Of a stretch of 64,000 bases of DNA, positions 57,701 to 64,000 are shown piece by piece. The stretch is taken from contig NC_054876.1 of NCBI RefSeq assembly GCF_018320785.1, positions 24,016,212-24,080,211 on the forward strand, given 5' to 3'. The notes beneath the pieces were generated by a model. That model had not been told where the DNA came from, searched no databases, and saw only the letters and a list, made by a program, of their open reading frames with translations. The translations under genes were made by a program, and so were the position numbers. Within the stretch, counting starts at the first letter, position 1. Every line of letters begins with the position of its first letter. The stretch comes from Cheilinus undulatus. Lineage: Eukaryota > Chordata > Actinopteri > Labriformes > Labridae.

Positions 57701-58778
57701 GTAGCTGGATGACTGACTCTCCGGCTGTTTGGCAACCTGCCTCCTCTCAGACTGATTTATCCACATTTCCTCTTGATTAGCTGTCCTCCTAACCCCCCTC
57801 CTCCTCACCGGTCCGTGTCTGTCTGTCTGTCTTTTCTGACTGCTTGTGAGTCTGACTGGCAGCACCATTGATTACCCATGCTCTCCATCGATCATGCCAA
57901 GCAATTATAGTGAGCCAGAAAAGCCACTTAACCTAATAATCACTGGTAAAAATCTACATGTGAGCGCTCCTCTTTGCTCCCCTTGTACATACAGTAATTG
58001 CAGTTTGCACATATACAGGTAATTAGCAGGAGATCAATTTAACGTGTACCACCAGCATTTCTTGATGCCTAATTTTAGCAGCTACACTACACACAGAGTG
58101 TTGCTCTGACTGACAGCAGCAGAAACACATCCATTAATGATAAGAATGCACCAGAAGACATGACAGTGAACTTGAATGTGAGGTAATAGAAACGAGGGGT
58201 AACTGTAGGTGATGCTGCACTAACACACTCTGCACTGAAGTGTCTCCAGAGGATGAATAGTGGCGTTAATAATGGATAGGCCTACACTGTAAAAGCGGCT
58301 GGTTGCAATATGATTAGCCTATAGCAGAGTGGCCTATTTCCCCTGAATGACGCGCACAGATAGTACCTGGCTGACTGCCCCCTTCGCCTTATATCAAGAT
58401 TAACTGCTTGCATTCTCATCGAGATACATTGCAGAGTATGCGTAAGTGCGTAAATCACATTTGAATCCAAGGGAATGTAATGGTGCCTAATTAAAGAGGC
58501 TGCAAACATAACCAAGCCGGATGAGAAATGAAGAGGAGGAGGAGGAGGAGGGGGGAAGCATAATAGATGCTGTTTATACAAGCTGTCCTTTGTGAGGATG
58601 CATGCAGGCTATCTATACAGTAACAGTGATGGTATGCTCGTAACCTACAGTCAAGGTGCTTCTTCTTGGGTCCGCTGACTTCATGCGTCGTGGCCTTGCA
58701 GACGGCTTTGCTGATGGCAGACCCGGTCATGCTGTGCTGCGCGGCGGCGATCCGGTCCGTCAAAGACTGTCCCGACAT
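22243..58778 (-). CDS. picalm: Phosphatidylinositol-binding clathrin assembly protein (CALM)
   Basis: Nineteen minus-strand exons join in frame to 574 residues: 58778-58649, 46801-46659, 40693-40618, 40177-40075, 38303-38210, 38111-38000, 36965-36859, 35608-35567, 31973-31888, 29840-29738, 29177-29044, 28776-28679, 28457-28344, 28225-28195, 28021-27880, 25585-25562, 25260-25204, 24731-24612, 22251-22243. The first eight or nine exons encode an ANTH domain. K28, K38, K40 and H41, the PIP2-contact positions of CALM, are all present. The unstructured tail keeps DLF and [14 protein letters not shown] and a final NPF at 563-565. CALM binds PIP2, clathrin and AP2, sizes coated pits and sorts VAMP SNAREs. 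[20 protein letters not shown] and the NPF tail favour PICALM over SNAP91. About 90 residues of the human tail are missing. The exon 10 donor is GC, and the C-terminus Ile-Leu differs from human. Confidence 0.92.
23914..24107 (+). mobile_element. tRNA-derived SINE with perfect target duplication
   Basis: The head contains an A-box-like TGGTAGTCGAGTGGTTAG and a B-box GGTTCAAGTC at 23973-23982. A pyrimidine-rich body and an oligo(A) end follow. AAGTATGCATG is repeated exactly at 23903-23913 and 24108-24118 as an 11-bp target-site duplication. It lies in the last intron of picalm, in the opposite orientation. Confidence 0.85.
24612..24731 (-). CDS. picalm: picalm exon 18, NPF-bearing tail
   Basis: This 120-nt, phase-0 exon encodes [20 protein letters not shown] and ends [10 protein letters not shown]. 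The NPF tripeptide is a ligand for EH-domain proteins such as EPS15. The arrangement mirrors the last long exon of human PICALM. The donor (CAG/GTAACA) is good, and the next exon adds only Ile-Leu-stop. Confidence 0.85.
25562..25585 (-). CDS. picalm: picalm 24-nt micro-exon
   Basis: Eight codons, NGMIYTGY, are bounded by TTCCACAG and GTGAGTAC. They correspond in position to NGMHFPQY of some human PICALM isoforms (from memory). The exon is phase 0 at both ends, so skipping it would leave the frame intact. Confidence 0.75.
27880..29840 (-). CDS. picalm: picalm exons 10-15, adaptor-binding tail
   Basis: Six compact exons encode the disordered tail. Exon 10 contains [18 protein letters not shown], exon 11 contains ATDLF (clathrin/adaptor-type motif), exon 12 ends NNAWG, exon 13 holds GDLLKPAP and [10 protein letters not shown], exon 14 [11 protein letters not shown], and exon 15 PELQW and [10 protein letters not shown]. 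Their order matches human PICALM. The human segment between the WG and LLKP positions, which carries an NPF and FESVF-type motifs, has no counterpart in the 221-base intron between exons 12 and 13. Confidence 0.8.
31745..31830. repeat. Degenerate GTA/AGT trinucleotide tract
   Basis: Loose repetition of GTA, AGT and GCA triplets in picalm intron 9, with a similar shorter tract near 31447-31500. It looks like an old, decayed microsatellite. Confidence 0.5.
34215..34590. repeat. GCTA/TAGC-rich degenerate repeat block
   Basis: TAGCTA, AGCTAA and GTAGCT motifs recur many times in a loosely tandem arrangement inside picalm intron 8. Blocks of the same kind occur at 60900-61125 and, smaller, at 11278-11340. 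Confidence 0.5.
35567..46801 (-). CDS. picalm: picalm exons 2-8, ANTH domain core
   Basis: Seven exons encode residues 44-269, the helical ANTH solenoid. Recognisable stretches, in order, are [130 protein letters not shown] and FLKVAE. Exon phases run 0, 1, 0, 0, 1, 0 and 0, consistently on both sides of every join. Identity to human PICALM appears higher than to SNAP91, especially in the NTEKL and PIIQNQ section. Confidence 0.9.
35609..35660 (+). promoter_or_regulatory. picalm: G-rich tract opposite the exon 8 acceptor of picalm
   Basis: The plus strand carries GGAGGGAGGGGGTAAGGGGG followed by GAGGGAGG, which satisfies the usual four-run G-quadruplex pattern. On the transcript strand it is the polypyrimidine tract of the acceptor (TTTGTGACACAG) of the 42-nt exon 8. 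Confidence 0.5.
37079..37223. mobile_element. piggyBac-type MITE, short copy
   Basis: The element is flanked on both sides by TTAA. Its ends are AGGTCACATATG and the inverse ATATGTGACCT. The interior (ATACTGGAGTGTTTTTT, ACAGACTTCACAGGCATG) is shared with the copy at 45712-45983, from which it differs by an internal deletion. Confidence 0.7.
38381..39040. mobile_element. Long-TIR non-autonomous Tc1/mariner-type element, copy 1
   Basis: About 60-80 bases at each end are inverted copies centred on ATCAATCATGGTCAATATAA. The interior (TCATGGTGTAATGGTAGCCA, CAGACACAGGTGTCTTTATA) matches a teleost repeat that I recognise. It lies in picalm intron 4 and encodes no intact protein. Confidence 0.65.
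41482..42050. mobile_element. Long-TIR non-autonomous Tc1/mariner-type element, copy 2
   Basis: It starts ACTGTGCCTTTAAAAGTATT and ends with the inverse (AGTGAACACTTTTTATACGC, then ACTGT). The inner arms hold ATCATGGTTAATATAATTTG and its near-inverse. It is the same family as the copy 2.4 kb away, with a different internal deletion. It lies in picalm intron 2. Confidence 0.65.
43396..44220. mobile_element. Probable non-autonomous DNA transposon with CACTGTAAA ends
   Basis: The left end CACTGTAAAAAACATGTAG and the right end GGGTTTACAGTG are short inverted repeats. The interior motifs TTTGAAGTTGACTGAATTTG and ATGAGTTGA are typical of an abundant fish repeat. Only about nine terminal bases match well, so the limits are tentative. 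Confidence 0.45.
45024..45599. mobile_element. MITE with GAGTGGTGCA ends and TA duplication
   Basis: A 10-bp perfect inverted repeat, GAGTGGTGCA / TGCACCACTC, is flanked by TA on both sides, as expected for the Tc1/mariner superfamily. It has no coding capacity. Confidence 0.6.
45712..45983. mobile_element. piggyBac-type MITE, longer copy
   Basis: Flanked by TTAA, with ends AGGGGACATATG and ATATGTCCCCT. It contains a GC-richer centre (GAGAGGGGCGTGGTCAGGGG) missing from the copy at 37079-37223. Confidence 0.75.
45985..46445. mobile_element. Probable second MITE abutting the piggyBac-type copy
   Basis: The left end AAGGTGCAGTGTGTAATA resembles, about 13 of 18 bases, the inverse of the right end ATTACACCATGTATCTT. 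It begins exactly where the preceding MITE ends and includes a GCTAGC-rich patch. Confidence 0.45.
48021..48262. repeat. ATCC tetranucleotide satellite
   Basis: About 240 bases of CCAT/ATCC units, perfect near 48023-48046 and 48198-48234 and decayed between. It produces spurious long frames rich in His-Pro-Ser. Confidence 0.9.
50163..51472. mobile_element. Decayed Tc1-like transposon with an inserted foreign block
   Basis: The left end AGTGCATTCAGAAACTATTC and the right end GGGGTCTGAATACTTCCTGT are inverted counterparts of a common teleost Tc1 family. Remnants of transposase (AAACACATGAAAGCCCACTT, near 51004) and duplicated subterminal sequence (GACAAAATGAAAACAG and its inverse) remain. Roughly 50310-50770 does not belong to it and carries the helicase-like exon. 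Confidence 0.6.
50419..50501 (+). pseudogene. Isolated first exon of a RecQ-like helicase family
   Basis: The frame ATGGCGGAAGACATTAGTGT onward encodes Met-Ala-Glu-Asp, then [16 protein letters not shown], and stops at a good donor (CA/GTGAGT). This closely resembles the N-terminus of the multicopy RecQ-like ATP-dependent helicases of fish genomes (SELDDISSLKEQQ, from memory). CCAAT upstream (ACCAATCAGCG, 50338 region) suggests that its promoter was carried along. No helicase-motif exon follows, so it is a fragment. Confidence 0.5.
53419..53808. mobile_element. hAT-type MITE, copy 1
   Basis: The ends CAGTGGTTCTCAGCTGG and CCAGTTTATAACCACTG are inverted repeats. The 8-bp flanks ATATAAGC and CTATAAGC differ at one base, which is the target-duplication length of the hAT superfamily. 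Confidence 0.75.
54356..54838. mobile_element. hAT-type MITE, copy 2
   Basis: The right end (GACCCACTTCGGGTCCCAAC, then CCAGTTAAGAACCACTG) is nearly the same as that of copy 1. The left end is damaged (GCGGTTCTCAAATGG). The flanks CTTTAAAGC and CTCTAAAGC are a probable target duplication. It contains a run of 27 T. Confidence 0.6.
58649..58778 (-). CDS. picalm: picalm exon 1, lipid-binding start of the ANTH domain
   Basis: Forty-three codons plus one base from [20 protein letters not shown] to GPKKKHLD. The basic CKATTHE...KKKH cluster is the PIP2 headgroup site of CALM/AP180. The start is the only ATG that fits the conserved MSGQ opening. The split Tyr codon is completed by exon 2. Confidence 0.92.
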
Positions 58779-59700
58779 GTTACTGAGGAGGAAGAGGAGG
58801 AGGTGGTGGTGGTGGTAGTGGAGGTGGAGGAGGAGGAGGCAGGCGAAGTGATGGCCGAGTCCGGGTGGGGGGAACCGGGTAGGTGGACGATCAAAATGTC
58901 TTTAGCGGCGGGGAGGAGGAGGGTAGTGCCCTCTGTGAGGATCGGCCGTCTGAGCAGGAGGAGGAGGAGGTGCTGGTGGTGGTGGAGGACAGCAGTGTAT
59001 ACCGGCGAGAATCCGGTAGGAGAATTCATGCGGCGGCCAATTAAAACATAAAGCAGTCACATCGAGGGAACTATTTAATATTCAGGCGGAGGCATCCGGA
59101 TGAGCCAGCTGCTTGAAAACGAAATGATTCAACTTGAAAAATCTGAATAAAAATGAATGTATAATTAGAGCATTTAAAAAGCAGCTTAGTGTTATAATAT
59201 AAGACAATGTACAGTTAATAAATCCCTGAATTAGACGCTGCCACAGCAGAATGAGTCAGTACGAGAGTTGAATCAGAAATAACGATGGCTAAATCGACAG
59301 ACTGCCGGTGATTATCATCAAATCTATGCCGCATCCCCCTCCGAGCGAAGATTCATCTTTTCAGAGACGATAAAAAATACAGCATTGTCCTTTCCCCTTC
59401 CCTCCTCTTCTTCGGCCGGTTTCTTCTCTGAATGTGAGCAAAGATCCGTCACCAAACACCTCTCTGATCCTCACAGCACCCCGCTCTGGCTGCATCTAAC
59501 CTCAGCCGCTTTGATTTTTTAATATCCCCTCAGTCTGCTTTAATCTCCTTACAAACGGCTGTATCTTCTCTGCTCAGGTTGCCGATAGGCTAATTCTGAT
59601 CTTTTTTTTTTACGGTCGGTCAAACTTGTGTGTAAAATGGCAGTAGCCAACATGAATCAGGTGACGGGGAAAGGAGGGCGATTGGGCCACTTTTCTCGGG
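58779..59700 (-). promoter_or_regulatory. picalm: picalm 5' UTR and promoter region
   Basis: Upstream of the start codon, GGA/GGT triplet runs (58781-58820, 58885-58990) give the mRNA leader a CCT/CCA-rich, pyrimidine-dominated composition. Farther upstream the sequence is moderately CpG-rich (59260-59480, 59610-59690). No TATA box is evident, and the start site cannot be fixed. Confidence 0.4.
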
Positions 59701-59950
59701 TCTGGGGAGGGCATCTTAAAGCAGAAGGCTGCCCCGGGTTTTTCAAGGCAAGGTATCAGCTGATTGATCTCCCTGATGCATGATGGGGGCTCAGGAGTGT
59801 GATGTGCTACCTTTTAATGACCTTCTGACCAAAATGTTGATACACACTGAGGAAAACCTATGATTGAATCAAATCAAGATGTGTGTCATCCGGCTTCAGT
59901 AGCCTACTGCTACTGTTGTCTAATAGGCTGAAAACGTACTGTTATTTCTT

Positions 59951-60790
59951 AGACTGTACATAAAACATGGACAAATCAAGCCTCTAGGTCTGCAAAGTCA
60001 ACACCTTTGGCTAATACATGTATTCTTTGTGATGAACAGCAGAGGGGGACACCAGCGGCTGCTGAATTAATTCTGGTATGTTTTCAAATACAAGAGCTTG
60101 GAAGCCCAAGGAGGGGGAGGGTCTGGCTGCAGACCACAGGTCTCAGACAACCCCTTGAAGACAGTTCATACGTTGTCTGTCAGAATGGAAATGCATGCTG
60201 AAACTTTCTAAATGAGATCTGATTAAACTTTATGTTGGGTTAGGTGAAGGTTTAAGGTGACAGGATACCAAAAGTTAAAACCAAGCGGCAACCTTTGGTC
60301 CTGAAAAATGAAGCCAATGCGGAAGTGCAAAAAACTGCAATACATCGAGTGTCCACTTGAGGCTGGCTGCAGGAACACCGGAGGTCCCATCTCAACACCT
60401 GTTAAAAAGCCGGTTTTTATACTAGAAATAAACTGGTTTACAGCCAAAAAAACCAAATGTGTCTTATGGTGTCTTCATGTGCTCTCACTGTACGGGGGTG
60501 AATTTTTTGTATCACAATTGTTTCTAATTATATTTAGGAAAAACCTCACTGTGGACTGCTTGGCGTGTCTCGTTTGATTGACAAATAGCGCAACGGGCAG
60601 AAACTATGTTTCTGTCAACCAGAATGCTAGCTAGCTGACAGGAGGTTCAGCTTAGTGGGTGGGCCGTTAGGTTGAGACCGCAATTCCAATATGGAAGCCG
60701 CCATGGATTGGCTCAAGAGCTGTTTGAGTCCGTCTATTGTAAGCAAACGGCTGACGTCACACAGGGTTTGTCCAATTCCTTATAAAGTCT
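59951..60790. mobile_element. Unclassified fish interspersed repeat with imperfect inverted ends
   Basis: The left end AGACTGTACATAAAACATGG and the right end CCAATTCCTTATAAAGTCT are imperfect inverses. Inner phrases such as AATGAAGCCAATGCGGAAGT, CCACTTGAGGCTGGCTGCAG and AATATGGAAGCCGCCATGG recur in teleost repeats that I recognise. No coding capacity is seen. Confidence 0.5.
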
Positions 60791-60899
60791 GTGGTTAAAA
60801 CCTGACTGGTAAAGTCTGATTACAAAACATTTAATGAAGCTAAGTTAACAGTCAGGTTATAGGAAAGTAGCTCGTCCTCCATGAAAACATTCAAACCCA

Positions 60900-61125
60900 G
60901 AAAACAGAGCTGCATTAGCTGTGCAAGCTATGTAGCTAACATAGCAATTTAGCTAAAAGTAAGCTCACAAAACAGCTACATAAGCTACATAGCAATTTCA
61001 GGTGAATTCAAACCTTTATAGTAAATTGAAATGCATCAGTTGTAAGCTAACATTGCTTAAGCTTAGTTACATTGGCTTATGTAGTAGTAATATGTAGCTA
61101 GCTTAGCTATGTTAGCTAAAGGAAA
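60900..61125. repeat. Second GCTA/TAGC-rich block
   Basis: GCTATGTAGCTAACATAGC, AGCTACATAAGCTACATAGC and similar runs make a degenerate block like that at 34215-34590. Confidence 0.5.
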
Positions 61126-61765
61126 ACACTCAAAACCTAATTGTCGTTACTTGAAAATCTAGTAAAATAGAATATACAGAAGTAAGTCTATGATCCGAAA
61201 AAGGGCCTGTTTTCTTGCTACCTGAGGAGTAAAGTACCAGTAAGTTCATCATTTCAAGTGTTTGCTTCAAGTCTTCAACAAAGCATAATGCACTTAAAAA
61301 AAATCCCCCATGCTAAATCATACAGTGTTAGGTTGGCTAGTGTGTGGATACATTGCAACTGAAAAGCAGTGGCATGGAAAATAGTTGTACTTAATGCCCG
61401 GTATGTCAAATTCTGCCACCAGGGGGCTCTCAACCAAAACAACAACACAATGAGGCCAGAGTGCAGACAAGCACTACCGCTGTTTACTTCTTGTTTAGAA
61501 TAGAGGACTCCATTCAGGAAAAAACAGCTACTCACAAGGTGTATTTACAAAACTTGACACTACCGTTTTGTTTGCTTTCATGTTTGCTTTCGGGGTAGAA
61601 ATACGCTGAAAAAGGCACGCTGGAAGCAATCCCAGAATGCATATGTGCACTGGAAGCGCTGCTAAAGCAAATGCGCATCATGGCATGGCTAGCTTGGATA
61701 TCCTGGGATATTCTACGAAATAGGTGATAAGTGTATAGCCATGACAACCATAAATTTGTCTTCCA
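61126..61765. other. Intergenic stretch without recognised content
   Basis: I see no splice-bounded coding block, RNA gene or delimited repeat on either strand here. Confidence 0.4.
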
Positions 61766-61769
61766 TGTG

Positions 61770-61917
61770 TTGTTTTGTTTTCAAAGATTTATTTTGTGCC
61801 TTTATTGATAGAGGAAGACAGTGGATAGAGTCGGAAACAGAAACGAGAGAGAGGGGAGACACGCGGTAAAGAGCCACAGGCCGCACCTTAAACCACCAGG
61901 CCACCTGCGCCCCTTTT
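61770..61917 (-). mobile_element. tRNA-derived SINE, internally deleted
   Basis: Read on the minus strand, it begins GGGGCGCAGGTGGCCTGGTG and continues GCCTGTGGCTCTTTACCGCG into the same pyrimidine-rich body as the SINE at 23914. The anticodon and B-box part is missing. An A-rich tail follows near 61775. Confidence 0.6.
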
Positions 61918-62393
61918 TTTGTTGTTTCTATTGTCCCTCTTTCTGCATTCTCCTCTTCTTTCTTCCTGCTTCTTCCCCACCCCGAACCCCTCTACCCCTT
62001 TCCAGATTTGCTATATTCTCAGGCTATTATACAAAGGTGTACAAAAATCTATTACATGTATGCAGCAAAGTTTTGTAACTTACATGAAAAAAAAAAAAAA
62101 ACCTCTGAACGAAATAGTTTTGTTACTCAACAGTGGTCTACATGGTGCAGTGATGCATGACACTACTTTCTGTCGCAGAAATTTAGACCTTTAACCTTCT
62201 GGGTGGCATTCAATTGCATTAAATAACATGGACAAGATGTGTGTCTTTTTAACCAGGTTCCTTTTGGGCAGCAAAAGTTTTATAAGTTATATTTACTTTA
62301 TCTATTCTTCAGTACTCTTTTGCAATTCTGCAAAGTCGGTTATGATATAACGTTCTCTGTACCAAAGATTGCTGTGTTATGAGTTGTAGAAAT

Positions 62394-64000
62394 CTACACA
62401 ATATCCAGTACCCAAACATTACTTTCAAGAACCGCATTGAATTCTGAGCGGAAATCTGGAAAGTTCTCTTAACTCTCTGCTATTTGCAGAATCTTCCCAC
62501 ATGTGTGTCCGATTGGTCTTCTTGTGAATTCTGACATTTCCATAGATTCCATGGATGCTGTCTGTAACTATGAAATCAGATCCTGTGCAGAACCTAAGAA
62601 ATTTTTGAAGTTTAATTTCATCAAGCTCTCTGATGAATCTTTTCAGATGGTTCCCCACATCCTTTTGGTTTGGAGTTAAATCATCATCAAACTTTAGGAG
62701 TCGACAAACCTTTTTTGATGTTGGTTGCAAGTCAGAGACCAACTTTGTCAGGTCATCTGGACTGAGGGAGAGATGACGAAGGGTAATCTCCCTCCAGCAG
62801 TCAATAACAAATATCGGCTTTTGGACGAGCTCTTTGTGTGCAATTTCATCAAGGATTGGTGTGAGATTCTCATCAGAAATTCTCCTCCTGCAGTCATAGC
62901 CTCTGAGAACTTCCAGGAGACCATCAGCATCAGCTGTGGAGAAATCACTCATCGCTTGCTTCAGAACTTCACATTCTTGGCTGCTCACGAACTGCAGGAA
63001 ATGTGCTTTAAGATCACTATACACACAGCTGAAAAGCACCTGCTCAAGGAAGGGCAATGAAAGTTTGTTTGGCAAATACTGACAGTCACAGTAACCTCTC
63101 AAAAGGACTTGGCCAATTGCCTTACATTTTTCTGCTGAAAAATCATGGCGAATTAAGGACACATTAACTGTTGCACCAAGTGTGCATCACTTGTGGAATT
63201 CCTGCCAGAAGCAGCTGAGAACATCTCTCAGTATCCCAGATCCAGTGCCTGCTTCTTCTGGTGTTGTCTGGAAGGATGCATTTCACATTGAGCACTTTGT
63301 TCAAAATCTCTGCGTCAGAGAAGGCAGTAATCATGTCATTTAAAGTGTTGCCACGATGAATAGTTATTGTTATCACATTGTCTGAAAGAGATGGACTGGC
63401 AGGAATAAGAAACTCCTCGTAGATCAGTGTGTCGTCTTGGTTATCTTCAATGTAGTCAAGTGGACCAAAGGTAACTTCAGAATCAACACAAAATCGACAC
63501 ATCTGGAGAAGGTTGGGGTTGATCGGCATCATCGATGACATCTCCTGTTACCTGCTCTGCTGTACTAATTTCACTGACACTGGTTGCTGAGACAAGGATC
63601 ACTTCAGATACATTACTAGCATTTTCGTCAATTTCTTTTGGCTTGGTTGCAACAGCGTAACATCGTCAGCTTCGCAGCCTCGTACATGGTGCCGATGGAA
63701 TGGCATGTTTCATCTGTAAGGCAGTTCTGTTTAAAGTTCCATACCTCAAACTCAAAGTCTAAAACTGATCCTTTTGGTGATACTCCGTCAGGAAAGAGAA
63801 GTTTCTTTCCCTCCTGAAGTACATCTTTTAATCCAGCATCAATTGCGAGCTTAATTTTTCTGGTGCCACCTCCCTGCTTCACCCTCACCTGTTTGGCCAA
63901 TTTTCATCTCTGTGGATCCATCCAATTTCCACATTTGGTGTCGTTTTTATCTTTTTTTCTTTTTTGGCTGTGTTGTACTTGTGTCTTCTTTTGATGTGGT
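62394..64000 (-). pseudogene. Broken G2E3-like HECT ubiquitin ligase, 5' end outside window
   Basis: Minus-strand fragments in several frames line up, in order, with the multicopy 'G2/M phase-specific E3 ubiquitin ligase-like' proteins of fish. They are: VEIGWIHRDEN; QGGGTRKIKLAIDAGLKDVL and LLFPDGVSPKGS; SEVTFGPLDY; ITIHRGNTLNDMITAFSDAE; ILRDVLSCFWQEFHK; VSLIRHDFSAEKCKAIGQVL; and LQKFLRFCTGSDF followed by HTCG, the HECT C-lobe with its Cys codon at 62501-62499. HECT enzymes pass ubiquitin through this Cys. The frame changes near 63940, 63650, 63490, 63265 and 62550, with stops at 63189-63187 and 62471-62469. It is therefore not translatable as one protein. No introns are evident, so a retrocopy or a transposon-borne copy is possible. 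Confidence 0.75.

Larger units (their letters stand above)
46802..58648 (-). other. picalm: Intron 1 of picalm (between coding exons 1 and 2)
   Basis: An 11.8-kb intron with good boundaries (GTAGGTTA to TTTTTTTCAG). It holds a tetranucleotide satellite, a composite Tc1 element and two hAT-type MITEs, listed separately. About 55245-56440 has fish-type GTGTTAA/AACACT repeats that I cannot delimit. A run of 27 T lies at 54754-54780. The rest, including 56450-58500, shows no gene. Confidence 0.65.

Noticed and set aside
22243-58778. SNAP91 (AP180) as identity of the clathrin-assembly gene
   Set aside because: The NTEKL...PIIQNQ segment, the short tail and the NPF end resemble PICALM. SNAP91 has a much longer Ala/Pro/Thr-rich tail and ends differently.
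58656-59051. 131-codon plus-strand frame opposite picalm exon 1
   Set aside because: It is antisense to a well-supported exon and built of GGA/GGT repeats (Glu and Val runs).

Overview
The window is nuclear DNA from a ray-finned fish, probably a percomorph teleost. Genes are split by GT-AG introns, and vertebrate-type proteins are read across them. The AT-rich introns and spacers are full of repeats typical of fish: Tc1-like transposons, hAT and piggyBac-type MITEs, tRNA-derived SINEs and tetranucleotide satellites. No rRNA gene, true tRNA gene, CRISPR array or prokaryotic operon was seen.

Layout, left to right. (1) 204-1592, plus strand: last three coding exons of dpp3 (dipeptidyl peptidase 3). 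(2) 8741-3762, minus strand: a five-exon rin1-like gene (Ras and Rab interactor), tail to tail with dpp3. It has an SH2 domain and a proline/Ser-Pro-rich tail, but it stops before any VPS9 or Ras-association domain. Its largest intron holds a decayed Tc1 element with a second element nested in it. (3) 11768-14462, plus strand: rbm14-like gene, seven coding exons, 537 residues, two RRMs and a tyrosine-rich prion-like tail, head to head with rin1. (4) 58778-22243, minus strand: picalm (clathrin assembly protein CALM), 19 coding exons joining in frame to 574 residues, with a first coding intron of about 12 kb. (5) 64000-62394, minus strand: a broken copy of the fish multicopy G2E3-like HECT ubiquitin ligase family. 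DPP3, RIN1 and RBM14 also lie near each other on human 11q13 (from memory), which supports the left-hand assignments.

The genes do not form an operon or a single pathway. rin1 and picalm both belong to the endocytic/endosomal field, dpp3 is a cytosolic peptidase and rbm14 a nuclear RNA-binding coactivator. Their adjacency is best read as inherited synteny.

I found no clearly new multi-gene system. The observations most worth testing are the rin1 gene without its exchange-factor domain, a picalm tail lacking a long adaptor-binding segment, a likely GC-AG intron and a 24-nt micro-exon in picalm, a three-codon uORF ending four bases before the rbm14 start, a first exon of a RecQ-like helicase captured inside a Tc1 element, and paired MITE copies whose two ends changed together. 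Exon joins were worked out by hand from splice signals and reading frame; no alignment or transcript data were available.
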